From Evernia prunastri (taxonomy: Eukaryota; Ascomycota; Lecanoromycetes; Lecanorales; Parmeliaceae), in the NCBI GenBank assembly GCA_003184365.1, contig NKYR01000049.1:62001-126000 (forward strand): DNA of 64,000 bases, written 5' to 3'. A model generated the notes under the pieces. That model was not told the origin of the DNA. It made no database searches and saw only the letters and a program-made list of their open reading frames with translations. Shown piece after piece: positions 1 through 12,409 of the stretch. The stretch's first letter is position 1. Each line of letters begins with the position of its first letter. The position numbers were made by a program, and so were the translations under genes.

Positions 1-1013
1 CATTTTCTTACTTGTGAGACGGAGTAGGAACTTTTGGGAGAGAAGTTGAAACTATCATGTACTGATGTACAAGGACGATATGTTCTTGCTTGAGTGGGTT
101 TAACAGATCTGGGGGTTATAGGTCTCAAAACATATGCAATCTATCATACGCATACAGAGCATGTGGACGAGAGTGAAAGAAAATGTTTATTTCCATTCGT
201 TGTATTGCGGGGCCACCAAAGAGGTAAAAGAGAACCGTAATACACTTTCTTTGTGCTGGCAGAGGTCTTCAAGCAATAGTTCCTTTCAACATTCTTTGTC
301 ACCAGTGCCAGGAACATTGAGACATGCCCATACAGCCCTTTCAGCTATTTTTAGACAACATACGTCTCTGCGTCCATTTATGCTCAGATAGTCGGCGTGA
401 TGAACCAAGTCCTGGAGATTGCGACATTTCTTCCTGAAAGGTTGCCCCTACACAATATGTCTCAAGATGAGAGGAAGACAACTTGAGGTGTACCGCACGC
501 GTCAAAGACAAGCATCATGGAATATTTTCTGTCTAGCGGAGCAAGAATGTTTACACCGTACTGTACTGCTTCAATGCGTGATGCACACAAGAGAATCGCA
601 TGACATCTCCTGATCTTGAATGTCGTAAATTGCTGATCCTTGTATTTGAGATGCTTACCTTCAAGCTGCTTTCCGGTCGCCATTTAGCGCCGAACATCTC
701 TCTCTTTACTTATAGCTTTATTTTTGGGCATTTTGCTCATAGATGGATTGTTACTGTGACGAGATTTGCACTCAATATCATTGAAAAATGACTAGAAAAA
801 GAACGACCGACCGCAAAAAGCACTGGCAAGATTCATAAACATAACAATCGTAACGCAAGGCACATCAACACTTCCAAACACACTCAACAGCCTTGGAGTC
901 CCGCTCCAAGAGAACTTCGAACCTTTCCTGCCAGTATTGCTCCCACATGCCCCTTATCCGCATCCATAACAGCCTCCACAAACACCTTCTCCGTCCCAGA
1001 TTCATTCATTGCG
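1..1013. other. intergenic, no gene recognised
   Basis: No reading frame here has a recognisable domain, signal peptide or plausible splice pattern. The open frames are short and overlap each other on both strands. The right part probably holds the 3' flank of the secreted-protein gene that ends at 1014. Confidence 0.5.
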
Positions 1014-1499
1014 TTACTTCTGCCATACTATCGCACACCACTCGTTCTTGTTCAGCTTATGACATCCTTTTTGCCTCCCATCCTTATCCTCATCATGTCC
1101 ATCATCGTGACTAGTGGCGTTCACTCCCGCTGTAACATCATATAGCCAGCAAGCTTCTGTGTAGTGACCATCCAGGGTGGAATCGAATGTGTTGTTGACT
1201 ACCTTACTCGTGGCCAAACCAGAGTAGAAGTCCAATACTTCGTTCTCCTCAAGTGGGCGACTGAGACGATAGGAGTTCATTTGGAAGGCTACGTAGTAGC
1301 CATATTGACCCGTGTACACGCCGATGAGGTCCTGGCAGCCTTTGTCTTTGTAGATCGTGAATGTGAGTTGGTCTAGGAAATCCCAGCCCTGTTCGGATCC
1401 TAGAGCTTGAGGGAGGACGCGTGGTTGGAGAGGATTGTTGGGGTTGGCCAGTGCGAGCGCTGCGACAGCGATGAATGCAGTTGCGAGGATCAGTACCAT
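1014..1499 (-). CDS. small secreted protein, 161 aa, unknown function
   Basis: Single-exon frame read from the ATG at 1499; an in-frame ATG lies upstream at 1547, but starting at 1499 places a classic signal peptide right at the N-terminus (MVLILATAFIAVAALALA, then NPNNP). The mature part has four cysteines (in KGCQ, EACW, KGCH and EWCA contexts), enough for two disulfides, two N-glycosylation sequons (NNTF, VNAT), and an Asp/His-rich stretch (SHDDGHDEDKD). Size, signal peptide and even cysteine number fit the broad class of fungal small secreted proteins, some of which act at the host or substrate interface. I do not recognise a family, and no function is assigned. A TTATAAG-like element lies about 165 bases upstream. 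Confidence 0.7.
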   Translation of the reverse strand: MVLILATAFIAVAALALANPNNPLQPRVLPQALGSEQGWDFLDQLTFTIYKDKGCQDLIGVYTGQYGYYVAFQMNSYRLSRPLEENEVLDFYSGLATSKVVNNTFDSTLDGHYTEACWLYDVTAGVNATSHDDGHDEDKDGRQKGCHKLNKNEWCAIVWQK

Positions 1500-2363
1500 A
1501 TTTGTAGTGGGTGGAGAGATTTTTTCTGATGAACGGATGTGTAGCACTGGTATGCCAATGTAGAGGGGTTGTATCTTCTTGCTTTTTCGTGTACTTAGGA
1601 GGAGAGATGATGTTTGGTTTCTAGAGAAGAGAAGAAGTAGGAAAATCTGTGAATGCTAGATACTTATAAAGCTTGCAAGCCGTATGAAACGTTTCTATGA
1701 GTCAAACTTGAAAGGCGAGGACTGCCCGAGGAGTCCATCTTGCTGACTGAAACAAGTAACGAATGCTCGTTTCACGGTTTCAATCGTCAAGTCCACTTTT
1801 GCAATCATGCCAGGTGACTCACTGTTTCAATAGCATTTCGAAGACCACCCCTGTTGAGATCTCACTCGCTTATAAAGAGGCATCTTGTCTGCACGGGGGG
1901 AGAGGAGACAAATCCTTAAAATTTGCGGCAGCTGTTTGGAAGAGCTGCTGCGTGCATGAAACACTTTGGAGGTTGAAAAGAAACATCGTGGATGTGTCCA
2001 ACACAGCAGAGTCCTCAATCCCTGGCATCCATTTGTTTCGGGAATCAAGCAACGATGGTCAAGTCGCGGTTGATTTTCCTTTCTCTCCTCTTCTCGAGTA
2101 CTTGGTGACATAGGTGTTTTTACAACCGAGAACATCAGAGAGGACCTTGCGAAAAATCTTGGCAGCCCTTTCATAAGGCTGATGACGGACAGAGGGACAT
2201 AAGTACAGCAAAAGAGTCGCACAGCTCTCGCTGTGAAGCATATTAAAGCAGCTCAACTTCAACAGCTCTCCGTCCGCTCCATTCCCCACCTTCACTCTTT
2301 CACAAAGCATCATCCCCACTACCTTCATCCCATTCACTCCCAACCACCACAACCCTCACAACC
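1500..2363. other. intergenic between divergent secreted protein and TAF10
   Basis: Shared upstream region of two divergently oriented genes. The 130 bases before the TAF10 ATG are pyrimidine-rich with CAACCACCACAACCCTCACAACC just before the start, typical of a fungal 5' leader. No additional gene is seen. Confidence 0.5.
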
Positions 2364-3135
2364 ATGGCCTCCCCAAACGCAACCACGGGCCCTGACCCCC
2401 CAACCACCCAACCACCCCTCTCCGCCACCGACGACGCCGAGCTCGACCCCGACATCGACATGGCCATAGACCCCGCGCCACCGGACCCCGAGAACCCCGC
2501 TCTGGACGAAACCCTCCCGGAGCCCCGAGAGGCGACGCGGAAGGACATATCTTTACGGGAGTTCCTGCCCAAGATGGACGACTACGCGCCCATCGTGCGT
2601 TCTCCACCCCCCTGTCCTCTTCCCCCATCTCCTCAGTTTACCTGCTCACCGCGTCCCTTGGAACTAGATACCCGACGCCGTAACCCAACACCACCTCCTC
2701 CTCGCCGGGCTCCCCCCAGCCACGACCCCGCTCCCCCTCGCGCGGCTCCTCGCCCTCGCGACGACCAAGTTCATCGCTGACATAGCCGCCGACGCATACC
2801 AGTACTCGCGGATGCGGTCCTCGGCCACGGGCGCGGGGCAATCGACCAGCAGCACCGCGACGGCCGCGATGCCCGGGGCGGAAGGCAGCGGCGGCGGCGG
2901 CGGGGCGGGGCAGCAAGGAGGGGGCGGCGGCGCGGGCAAGGCCGGCGGTGGGGCGGGGGGCAAGGACGAAAAGGGGAAGGGCGGGCAGCATGTGTTGGGG
3001 GTGCAGAGGGCGGGGTACGGCGGGGGAGGCGGGGGCGGGGGGCAGGCGGGGCGGGCGGTGCTGACGATGGAGGATTTGGGGTGTGCGGTTGGGGAGTATG
3101 GGGTTAATGTGAAGAGGGGGGAGTTTTATCGGTGA
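2364..3135 (+). CDS. TAF10: TFIID/SAGA subunit TAF10 (histone-fold protein), 232 aa
   Basis: TAF10 is a histone-fold subunit shared by the general transcription factor TFIID and the SAGA coactivator in the nucleus. CDS is join(2364..2594, 2668..3135) with a 73-base intron (GTGCGT...AACTAG). Splicing joins the hallmark SLREFLPKMDDYAPI to IPDAVTQHHLLLAGL, and the fold continues through LALATTKFIADIAADAYQYSRMR and the C-terminal LTMEDLGCAVGEYGVNVKRG. The N-terminal 60 residues are Pro/Asp-rich and disordered. Two oddities: a short Pro/Leu-rich insertion (PPATTPLPLARL) between the first helices, and a roughly 75-residue Gly/Ala-rich linker before the last helix encoded by very GC-rich GGC/GGG repeats. 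Family assignment is firm; the exact intron is inferred from frame and conservation. Confidence 0.92.
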
Positions 3136-3750
3136 ATGCGCCGGACCCGTGATGGAGTCGTGGGGAATGCATGCATGGAAGGCGCCGGCATTTCGAGGGG
3201 CAATTTACAGGCGTTTTGAATCAGATGGGGTCTCACGAGAGGGGTTCTGCATAGGTAAGGCGGCATGTATTATTCAATCTAAAGACATGAAGGCACTAGT
3301 TGTCGTGACTCTTAGAAATGAAATGATTTGGCCCAAGCTTGATCTACATATGTTCATTCGCTTGGATCTGCAACATGGCACATTTTCCAGGCGCTTCAAG
3401 GAATATCCATCAAAACGGGCGTACGCAATCAGCTATGGATCGGTCCAAACGATATGATCCCTCGCCAAGGAACAAGCCCTCATACCCCCAAATTTGATAA
3501 GGAAGATGGGTGAGATAAGAGAACCAAGTCATCGTTACAACTCACACCTTTGATCCACGCTTTTGAGATCTGAAGATGTCTTGACGAAACAAATTATGTG
3601 ACGGGAGGAGTTTGCCGTAATTGGATGAGCAGTATGATAAAACATTAAGGACCATTGGCTCCTTACGGTACCGGACGTTGTGTGGAGTCTCTCGAGCTGG
3701 CGGTATTGAGTGCATGCCGTAGGCCTTCATCATTAAAAGCTTCATCATTA
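3136..3750. other. intergenic between convergent genes
   Basis: Convergent 3' ends of TAF10 and the Tbf1-like gene. Short open frames here show no family resemblance. It probably holds both 3' UTRs and terminators. Confidence 0.5.
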
Positions 3751-6400
3751 TCAAACGAGAAGAGCTGGATCCGTATTTGAGGAGTCCAAAGAAGGCCTTT
3801 GGGTTGCCTGAGTATGCATGTTGAACGCATTTGGTCTGCGGTCAATTCCGTTCGTATAGCCATTGGTAGGTAACATCTGCGCTTGCTGCGGCCGATGCTG
3901 CACCGGCTTCTCGTGCTTTAGTAGTCCGACCTCTCCAGCCCCATCCATTAACACGTTGGCACTTCCTGCAGCAATGCCTAGCTCGTTCGAAGTGCGAATG
4001 GCAGTGTCACGGTCACCATCCGCATCTTCCATGATGATGTCGCCATTTTGGATAGCACTCTCCTGGTCTTCCATATCTGTTGCGGCTTGATCTGAATCCG
4101 GCAGCTGCCCTCCTGCTAGAGCCATGACACCCTCAACATGGGCACGATCTTCACTAGTTGCACCTTTTCCCTTTGCCTCATTCTTGGCCGCTTGACCGGG
4201 CGCCCTTGTCTTCAGCTCGCCGGTGACAAATTGTAGATAATATGGAACCTCTATGCCGCTTTTCAAGAAGAAGAGTTTGAGATTGCGCGCTTTGTCCTTG
4301 AGCTGGACTTGATTTCGATCCTTGAGTACCTCGTTGATAGTCCCACCTGGACCAAACATTGCTAATATCTGACTCCAGTGAGGTCCTTTGACGCGATCCA
4401 GACCTGCCATGAGCGAATTCTCTTCTTCTATAGTCCACGGACGTCGTTGACTTGGATGACCGGTACGACGATTGTTGGGAGACGATTTGGCTGTAGCAGC
4501 TCGTCTGGCCCGTTCGTAAAGAACTGAAGTAGGTGCTGATTGTGTCGGGTATGGAATGAGATTCGGATCACTGTACGATGGATGAAGTTGTCCCATGTTC
4601 ATTTGCCCTTGTCCTTGCCATTGTTGTTGGCCTGGCGTACCTTCATGTGCTTGCTGAGGATGCTCAAACGGGGTTAGTGTCCAATGAGGCGGCGGTGGAG
4701 CAGGCACATTTGGATGAAGCGGATGCTCAAAATGATATTGGATTTGGGGCATATCTGCTTTCACAAGCGGTTGCATTGGACCCGGTGTGCTGGTTCCATT
4801 TGATGATTGGTCAGTTTGCGGAGGCTGCTGGGCTGATGAGGAAGCTTCGTTATCTCCAAAGTCTTGCATCGCGACTTGGAGTGCACGTGCCGCTCTCTCA
4901 GCGTCATCATTTCCTGAGATACGAGGATCGATCTGCGGGTTTTCTGGCTTTGGTGAGGCCGGCAATCCTCCCAATGGGTGTTCTCCATGCATTTGCGGCG
5001 TTTGCCGGGTATAGTTTTGTTGCTGGTTCGCTTGTTGATGTTGTGGCGTAAGACGCTGCTGCGAGTCAGGTTGATAGTTGCTCTTACCGGCGGTAAAGGC
5101 ATTCGATCCGCGGCCGGGGCGAGGCATCTTACGAGCCTTCCCAAAATGTCAGCGAGCACTTCGCAGACGGTCAGAATGCACTCACACTTATACCAGCAAT
5201 GGCCTCGAAGTTCTTGCTCACATATGTACTAATGTCCCTTAAGAAATCTTCCCAGATATATTTCCCCGGCAGAGCCGCGATCGCTGCTTCGTTGTCTGGC
5301 TCGTCGAGCAGAGCCTTCCGTCGATTTTGAGCTCGCTGCACAAATTCCGCTTCGCTCGGAGCGAGCTGTTTAGCGCCAGCCCTTCGCCTCAGCAAGCGAT
5401 CCCCTAAATCGTGCGGAAATAGATCGTCAAGAATGGCCTCTCTGCTGCGTTCGCCAGTAGTTGCAGCAGATATGTATGCCTGTGTCTTCAAGTCCAACAA
5501 TAGTTGAGCTTGACTCTTCAAGAGACGTCCGCTGTCTGCAACAAAGGTGTCGAGGAAGTTTTCGTTAAGATGGTAAAATCCCACGTCTTGGCTACCAAAG
5601 ACACTCGAAACGAATGTAGCCATGTTTGCCTTCTTAATTGTATCTAGGTGGGCATTTTCCACAAGCCCAAGCTCATATGGGTTTAGAAAGGGCTCCGTGA
5701 TTGAGTAGACCTTCTTGGTATGATCGAATAGAGATTTCAGAGTTGCATAGGCGTGGCCGGGGTCGGAGTTGGGTTTCGTGGCTATGGTGAGGATTTCTTG
5801 ATACGAAGACTTGGCTAAGGTATTTATTAATTGGGTGGCCTAGAGTCGTTAGGAATGGCATCATCTCGTTTAATCATGGCAACTTACTAGATTATCTAAG
5901 ATCGGAAGGCTTTGAAGCTTGAGATGGAGACTAGCTCCCAATTGTGAATAGCTTTCTGTGTCCACCATGCCCATTGCAGCATACCCTTGAGAAGCATAGT
6001 GGCTTTCGATCGTCTCGCCATGGTTGATGATGTCGGAGATTACCGCATCAATGTCTGGGGGATGTGCACCTTGGGGAGGGCGTTGTCCAGCTCCAAGGTG
6101 ATGACTGGAAGTAGACGCGTCCTGGGGAGGCTGCTGAATGCCAGACGCGGGCGGCGGTGAGCTCATAGGAGGCGTGGATCTCGGTGCTGACAATACGGCG
6201 TGTACAGGAGATTGTAGCTCTGCGCGGGAGGATGCATCCACGCTCTGTTGCGGAAGCGCATTTTGCCCACGTTTGCCGCGGGTGGATGCACCCCTATTCG
6301 GTTGTGTTCTCTTGGGCGGTGGAGGGCTATCCTCGCTATCCTCGTTATGCATTGGGCTTGTGCGACGTCTCTTGCGGAGTCTGCTCCCAATAGTCTCCAT
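3751..6400 (-). CDS. tbf1: Tbf1/TRF-like telobox Myb protein, about 850 aa
   Basis: CDS is complement(join(3751..5136, 5186..5839, 5888..6400)), introns of 49 and 48 bases with GTGAGT and GTAAGT donors. A second in-frame acceptor at 5128 would remove three residues. The C-terminal half carries a single Myb domain at about residues 620-677 (RRPWTIEEENSLMAGL ... HWSQIL) ending in the telobox motif VQLKDKARNLK, the signature of proteins that bind TTAGGG-type repeats. Exons 1 and 2 encode a helical region after about residue 150 that corresponds in position to the TRF-homology dimerisation domain (for example SLPILDNL/ATQLINTLAKSSYQEIL). The LKDKARN form is that of Tbf1 rather than Taz1, so a Tbf1 orthologue (TTAGGG binder, also a regulator at subtelomeres, rDNA or snoRNA promoters in yeasts) is the better call. 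The region between domains is Gln/Pro-rich and probably disordered. Confidence 0.85.
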
Positions 6401-8065
6401 ATTATCGTTGCTAACAATGTGAGGTTCGGCGAAAAGGGTGGGGACGGTGCCTGTGAGGGCGTTCCTACGAGGCAGCGCAGAGGCGGAGAGTCAGTATCCA
6501 TTTATGAGGCCAGAGGAAAAGGATCACAGGGAGCATTTGTTGCTGTACGCAGGCCAGACACAGCTTGTTGAGTGCTTGTAGAGCAGTCTCGACGCAGGGT
6601 GACCAGGAAGGATGCTCTTTGAGCTTACCTGATCGTATCGCAGAGCCTCACAATATTTGGGACGGATATGATTAAAATAGCGGAATAGGTCTGGTCTTGG
6701 TTTTCAATTACATTCGTAGCATGTCCTATTCAACTTGTCGCGTGTGTTCACGATGTCTTTGGAATCGTGGATCAGGTCTTGCCCTGCCGGCCTGCGGGCC
6801 TGCGCTAATGTACCTTAGTGCCAATATATCTCAGCTAGACCAGATCTAGCATAGCTTGGAAAGCTAAGATACCTTATGCCAGCACTCGCAGTAAGATATC
6901 CTCGGCGCCTATACATAAGGTACCTTTTACATGAAGGGTTCCTTTGGTAGCACCTAGCTTCTCCTGCATCTAGAACAAAGGATGTGAGCTCGTTGTAGGA
7001 GATGTCTGACCAGATGAACAGAAAGGCGTCCTAGTTACTTGAAAAACCAAGTGAAACACACTGCATATCTGTCGTAACAAAGCACTTACTTACACTTGAT
7101 GTTAAGAAATGGGTTACTAGATGCGGTTGACAGAATCCAGCCTCGACCTTGAGCCCTCCTTTAGTACATCATGAGAGACTAATGCGTACAGTCCACGATG
7201 TGATCGTAAAACTTTAGCCAGCTAACTAGTACCCTGGTCCAGAGTACTCAAAGGCAGTTATGTTGACATCAAAGTCTCAATAGTAACAGATCCAGTCAAC
7301 TTATAGTGCTGTCTAAAATATTGTCTTCAGTCTGCCTTCACCTTTCTGACCTATGCTAGACTATGCCATAGAACAGACTTTGAGAGGGAGAACTAGAATC
7401 AGAGACGAGCGCTCTGACCCCCATGAATCAAGATTCAAAGAGTTCAGACGAAAATTTGAAATCCGTTTTGATACAAGCCCCATCGTACCCAAGATGACTT
7501 TGAGAGGATTGCATCGATTACCCACGACACGTTACATGCTTGCCATTACTGCATTACTAGGCAATGGAACTCACTCCTCGCATGCACTAATTACCCTCTA
7601 CAAAGCCCAAGATTTCAAAGATTCGATGTTTTGGTCTTGCAACAGCCTGCAGGGAAGAAGCGTGACAAAGGGTTTGACTCTGTGCCTGCCCACAAACATC
7701 ATAACCATCCTCTTGTTCACAAATGTCCCAGACAGCAACTGCACATTATTCTCTAGAAGGAAAGAGCCACGGCTGCTCTTGCCAAAATAGCAATCCTGGC
7801 CTCCGGGCTAAGACATCGGGGCATTTTGTGTTGTGTAAACAATGTCTTCTCCAAGCTCAACAATCTCATCGCCGCCAGCAACTATCACACTCATTGCCGC
7901 CAACCATCATTCGCTCACATAATCGACTGCCTTATCCGCTGACAAACCTTTAGCTGCTTCTAGTGACTTCTGCCCCAAGTAAGTCATCTTCCACACTACC
8001 ACAACTCCATACCCCAAGCCCCAACAAAACAATCACCAGCACATGAGTATCTCTACAGCAACAAG
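6401..8065. other. intergenic, AT-richer, no gene recognised
   Basis: Divergent upstream region between the telobox gene and the large disordered-protein gene. The part around 6800-7300 is AT-richer than neighbouring genes and contains several copies of the TACCTTA/TAAGGTA motif (near 6809, 6869 and 6917). An open frame at 7353-7790 has no recognisable features and is probably chance. The last 100 bases before 8066 are CA-rich and look like a 5' leader. Confidence 0.45.
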
Positions 8066-11000
8066 ATGCAGTCATCCGGTGGTTGGACCAGTATCACATC
8101 CCAAGGCCGTGAACAGAGCGTTGATTCTAGCTCAGGAACAGATGCGTTCTCACTGATCAACGCGAACCCAGCCCTCAGCGAGACCAGCTACCTTGACATC
8201 GAGGCGACCAGCAATATGACCTTACCTTTACGCGACGACCAGTCGTCTTCCGAGAACCTTCCTCCCATCAGATCTAGTGTCGTAGATTGGGTCCAAGACC
8301 AGTCTCAGCACGATCAGCTCTCGAATGATGCGACTGGACTTCAACGCGCTCCCTTGAACGAGACTTCAGCTCCTACCAGCCAACCAAAGCAAGCTCATGC
8401 TAGAACAAGGGACACTAATGATCGTCAAGAAGGCCGTCAGACATCAAAGAGATTGTACGACATTGCGACTCTGCTGAGGTTGAAGGAGACTCAAAGCGCC
8501 GTGCCAGTGATGTTGCGAGTTAAACCAGAGGCCATCGCAGGTGAGTGCTATGAACTTTAGGCTTCTCAAGCTGCCCTCAGATAAGCTGACAACTTATTCC
8601 AGAGAACATCTTCCAGTATATGGGAGCTGCAACGTCGCGTCAAATACCAGCACGTTCTCGGGGCTTCTCCGACATCTCAAACATCTCTAATGGTGTCACA
8701 GCGAAACAAAACTACATGACTCAGCCATATCGTCAACCACATGCTCCTCCGGAGTCTTCTATCTTACAGCGACACGACGGTTTTGCGCGATTCCTAAAGC
8801 AACATGCTTCTCCTCCACATAATCGAGTGACCGCGGGAGGTCGCATCGTTCCGGCTGGTCCAACTTCTCCACCACCGATGCTAGACTTTGGCTCGCTGAA
8901 CGGGCTTCTTCGAGAGCGCCCAGAAACGGCAAAATCTTTCCAGAAGGACGACCGCTCGACTCAATCAAATTCTCGGGCACAAAACCCACAAGTGGCATCT
9001 TCCATGACGTTGGGCGATTACCTGCAAAGCCAGAGTGGTAATGTTGATGCTATGGGCCTTCAGAATTCAGCTCAAAATGCCCCAATGCAAAAAGCTATTC
9101 CGTTCAACAGTACGCCGTTCGGATATCAATCTTTCGTGGCTCCAGCAATGCAAACGCAGGCCGCTATGGTACCCTTAGCAATGTTCCCAGATGGAAGCAC
9201 AGTTGTCTCTTACAATGGTATGAACTTTCGCGCATCTTGGAACGGAATGAACATGACTATGGAGCCGTTGCAGCCAACTCAGCTACCCGTTGATCAGCAA
9301 TACTATCCACAAGCCTACCCCCAGGGATATCTCAACACCTCTCATTTCAACATTGTTTCTCAGCCCCCACTTGCCCCGGTTCCGTCAGCACCCCTGGCGA
9401 GCGCTACCAATAGTGCTCGGCCAGACATTGCAAGACTACCCCGGAGCCATCCAATGAATGGCGACGAGCACAGCTTTAAGACCCAGCTCACGGATCTCGA
9501 CAAGTACCTGGCCCTATACCACTTCGAAATAACGCCAGCTGAGCGAGCCTCTCTGATCGTACAGCGGAGATTTCTGGTGGAAGAGCTTGATAAGATCCGT
9601 CTTAATAAAGAGAAACCAAAGCACAGCATACCAATTATTGCGCCTGCTGTCACTGGATTGCCGGTCACACCTGGTGCGCAACCCGTCCCCGGTCTCAACG
9701 GTTCGCGGGAGGCAGCCCGAAATGGTCAAACGGCCAAAGGAGGCACTGCCAGAAAACATCTTTCACCTGCTGCGGCTGCTTTTGTACCAAGGAACTTTTC
9801 AAACGTTACCCCTGCTGCCTTCGGCATGCGTACTGCCAGCCAGCAGACTAATCCCCAACAAGTAGGCATACGAGCCCCATCCCGAGGTATTGATTCAGCA
9901 CCCAAGGCCCAGAATAAGGAGAACTCTTCAAGTTGGATGAGTCACTCTGATCACAAGGGATCGTTTCCAAAATCCCAGGCAATAACGCACAACGAGCTAT
10001 CTTCATCCTCTAGTGTGTTGGATCCATCAGACCCCGCGATGCGCGTCGTAGACTATGAAGACATAGAGTACGCTGGAAGGTACCTATATAACGGGACCAA
10101 AGATACCAAAATCTATTGCACCACTGTTGCCGAATTTCAAGAGGCCATTCGTCGAATTCGCGAGCAGGCTAGATTGTACGGATGCGCTGGTGGTCAAAGC
10201 AAAGATCCCGCCTACGACGCTGAGCAGGATGTCTGGTGGGCGATTTGCGATCGTGACCCGATCCCTTTGCCTTCCGAAGTCCCAGATCATGTGGCCAATC
10301 CTCGTCCATGGAATTGGAATGACAGTGCCTTTAATTACCGCCGTCAAGGATTCAAAGATGCTCCAGGTCCTGGATGCGAGCATGCACGCACCTCGCCACG
10401 TATTTTTGGTTGGGATCCTGCCACGACAGACAAGATGAAAGACGTCATGGACGTATCCCGTTCATACTTTGCACTCAAAGGCCAGCTTCCATCTGTATCT
10501 TTCCGTGATTTCGCCTACGATCGTGACGGAAAGAAGAGACTGATCCAGTCTGATACCGCAGCCCCTACAGCTTACGCTGCGGCTTCCAAACACACGGCCC
10601 AGCCTGGTAACTCAACAATGGCAAGCTCACGGCGAGATGAGATTGATTCTAGCTTTGACTCAAGCGCTCTTCAGGAAAAGAATACAAGCGAGCTTAACTT
10701 TCATCCCACAAGCTCGGCCTTCGTCGCTCAATATAAGCAACCTGACAATGGAAAATCTCATGAAGCGGCTTCTCTTCGTCAAGGAATTCCTCGTACGCCT
10801 GAGCATAGGCGCATGCAGCGGTCGTTCGAAGCAACCAAATTTGATCCCACTACGACAACAGCAAATTCTCATCTGACCAATGGACATGGGTTTTCCGAGT
10901 CCAAGAACACTAACACGGCTTACGATCATCGTCAAGCCTATGTAGAAGACTACCCAGAGACTCCTGCAGCACGAGGCATCCGGTCAGCTTCCAAAGGGGT

Positions 11001-12409
11001 TGGAGCTCTTCAGATGAAGACCACTCCTTCTAACGTTTACATGGATCCGATCTTGGCTGGCACTGGTGGTGCACGTATGAGGTCTTTTGCGGCGGCCGAT
11101 GCTTTAGAGTCTACCGCCATTGTTGGTGCGACCCGGGAACCAACAGAAGAGGAGTCAGATAGCATATGGTATCACACTCCGCTGGATGAGGTCACCCAGA
11201 AGTATTTGGACGATATGAAAGCGTACAACCCTCTCAAGAACAAGCAAGTTTTTGAGAACGATAGGGATCTCGATCCTACCAAGGAACGCCGTCAAACCTC
11301 GGATTCATCGGAGCCAGTGACCGAGTCAAAGAGTCCTTGGGGTCCCGAAGAAGGCACCGAAGCCACGATTCCCAGCGGTTCGAATCAAGTTACATCGGCG
11401 GAAACTCATGCAAGAGCATTGGAGCATGGAGAGGCCAAGACAGCAACTGTAAAGATCCCTAACGTGAGCCCGATTCGAGCACCAATTCCTCGTGCCAACA
11501 AGAACAATCCCTTTTCTGCCGGACACAATGCGCACAATGCCCTAAATGCTCGTGAAGTCAATGCTGTTAATGTCGCTAGGTAAGCTTGAAGATTGACCTT
11601 GCATCAAACAAAAACTGACTGAGCTGTGATGTAGCGTTGGAGGCAACGACTCTCACCAATTCCTCCGCAAGATGCTCAAGAGTCCTTGCTACTCGTCCGC
11701 CCAACCAATGAGCATCCTAAGCCAGATAAGCTCTACGCTGGCAGACAAGATCGGCGGAAATAAGCGGGCTCGAGCTAAAGGGCCAGAACAGCAGCCTGAA
11801 AACACTGGAAACGGTGGTTACAATATTCATGGCAACATCGGCAATGGACTTCATGCAATCAGTGGCCCTTCAAGCTCAGTTTCTGTTGCCAGAACGAGCT
11901 CTAATCTCGGCGTCGGCAAAACTCAGTCATCTTTGGCTTCCTCCACATACCAAGCGCAGGGTTATCTCCCTCAGTTTGACGGTGCCAGCATGGCTCACAC
12001 TTCGTCACTGTATCGTGACCAGGGCATTCAACCCCTCCCTCAAGTGCGTCTACCGTCAGAGGTCTTATACAGCGATAGACAGCGTACCGCTGAGACTTCG
12101 AACCATCAGATTCACGGTTCTAACGCCTACACTGCTTCAACGACATATCATAATTCTGTGAACTTTGGATACGACGGTGGTAGAGACTCTCCTCCGCCCA
12201 AGGCTACCAACGCACCAAAAGAGCAGCAGTCTACCCGGCCAGCATTCGATGCCATGGGTGTTACACTGGCCGATTACGATGAGCGGCGTGGGGACACCAA
12301 CAACGCCTGGCACCATGGTGCTGTTGAGGACTTCTTCCAAGACCTACATGAACAAGAACTTAAGACTGTTGCGTCTCATAGGCGCATCAATACTCAGAGT
12401 GCCGCTTGA
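8066..12409 (+). CDS. large disordered protein with eIF4E-binding-type motif, 1408 aa
   Basis: CDS is join(8066..8540, 8603..11579, 11635..12409); the introns (62 and 55 bases) are supported by GTGAGT/TTCCAG and GTAAGC/GTAG and by frame continuity (IA-ENIF and VA-SVGG). Most of the protein is Ser/Gln/Pro/Asn-rich. An N-terminal segment at about residues 128-165 is ordered-looking and contains YDIATLL at 131-137, which matches the YxxxxL-hydrophobic motif by which eIF4G and 4E-BPs bind eIF4E. A second compact region at about residues 640-800 (DYEDIEYAGRYLYNG ... VWWAICDRDPIPLP ... FGWDP) is rich in aromatic residues and looks conserved. I infer a cytoplasmic translation or mRNA-decay regulator analogous to 4E-T/Eap1/Cup, but there is no direct family match I can name, so the product stays uncharacterised. 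The gene itself is well supported. Confidence 0.82.

Noticed and set aside
4578..5051. 157-codon plus-strand frame
   Set aside because: Antisense shadow of the telobox gene exon 3.
7353..7790. 145-codon plus-strand frame
   Set aside because: No similarity or splice signals; AT-rich intergenic context; likely chance.
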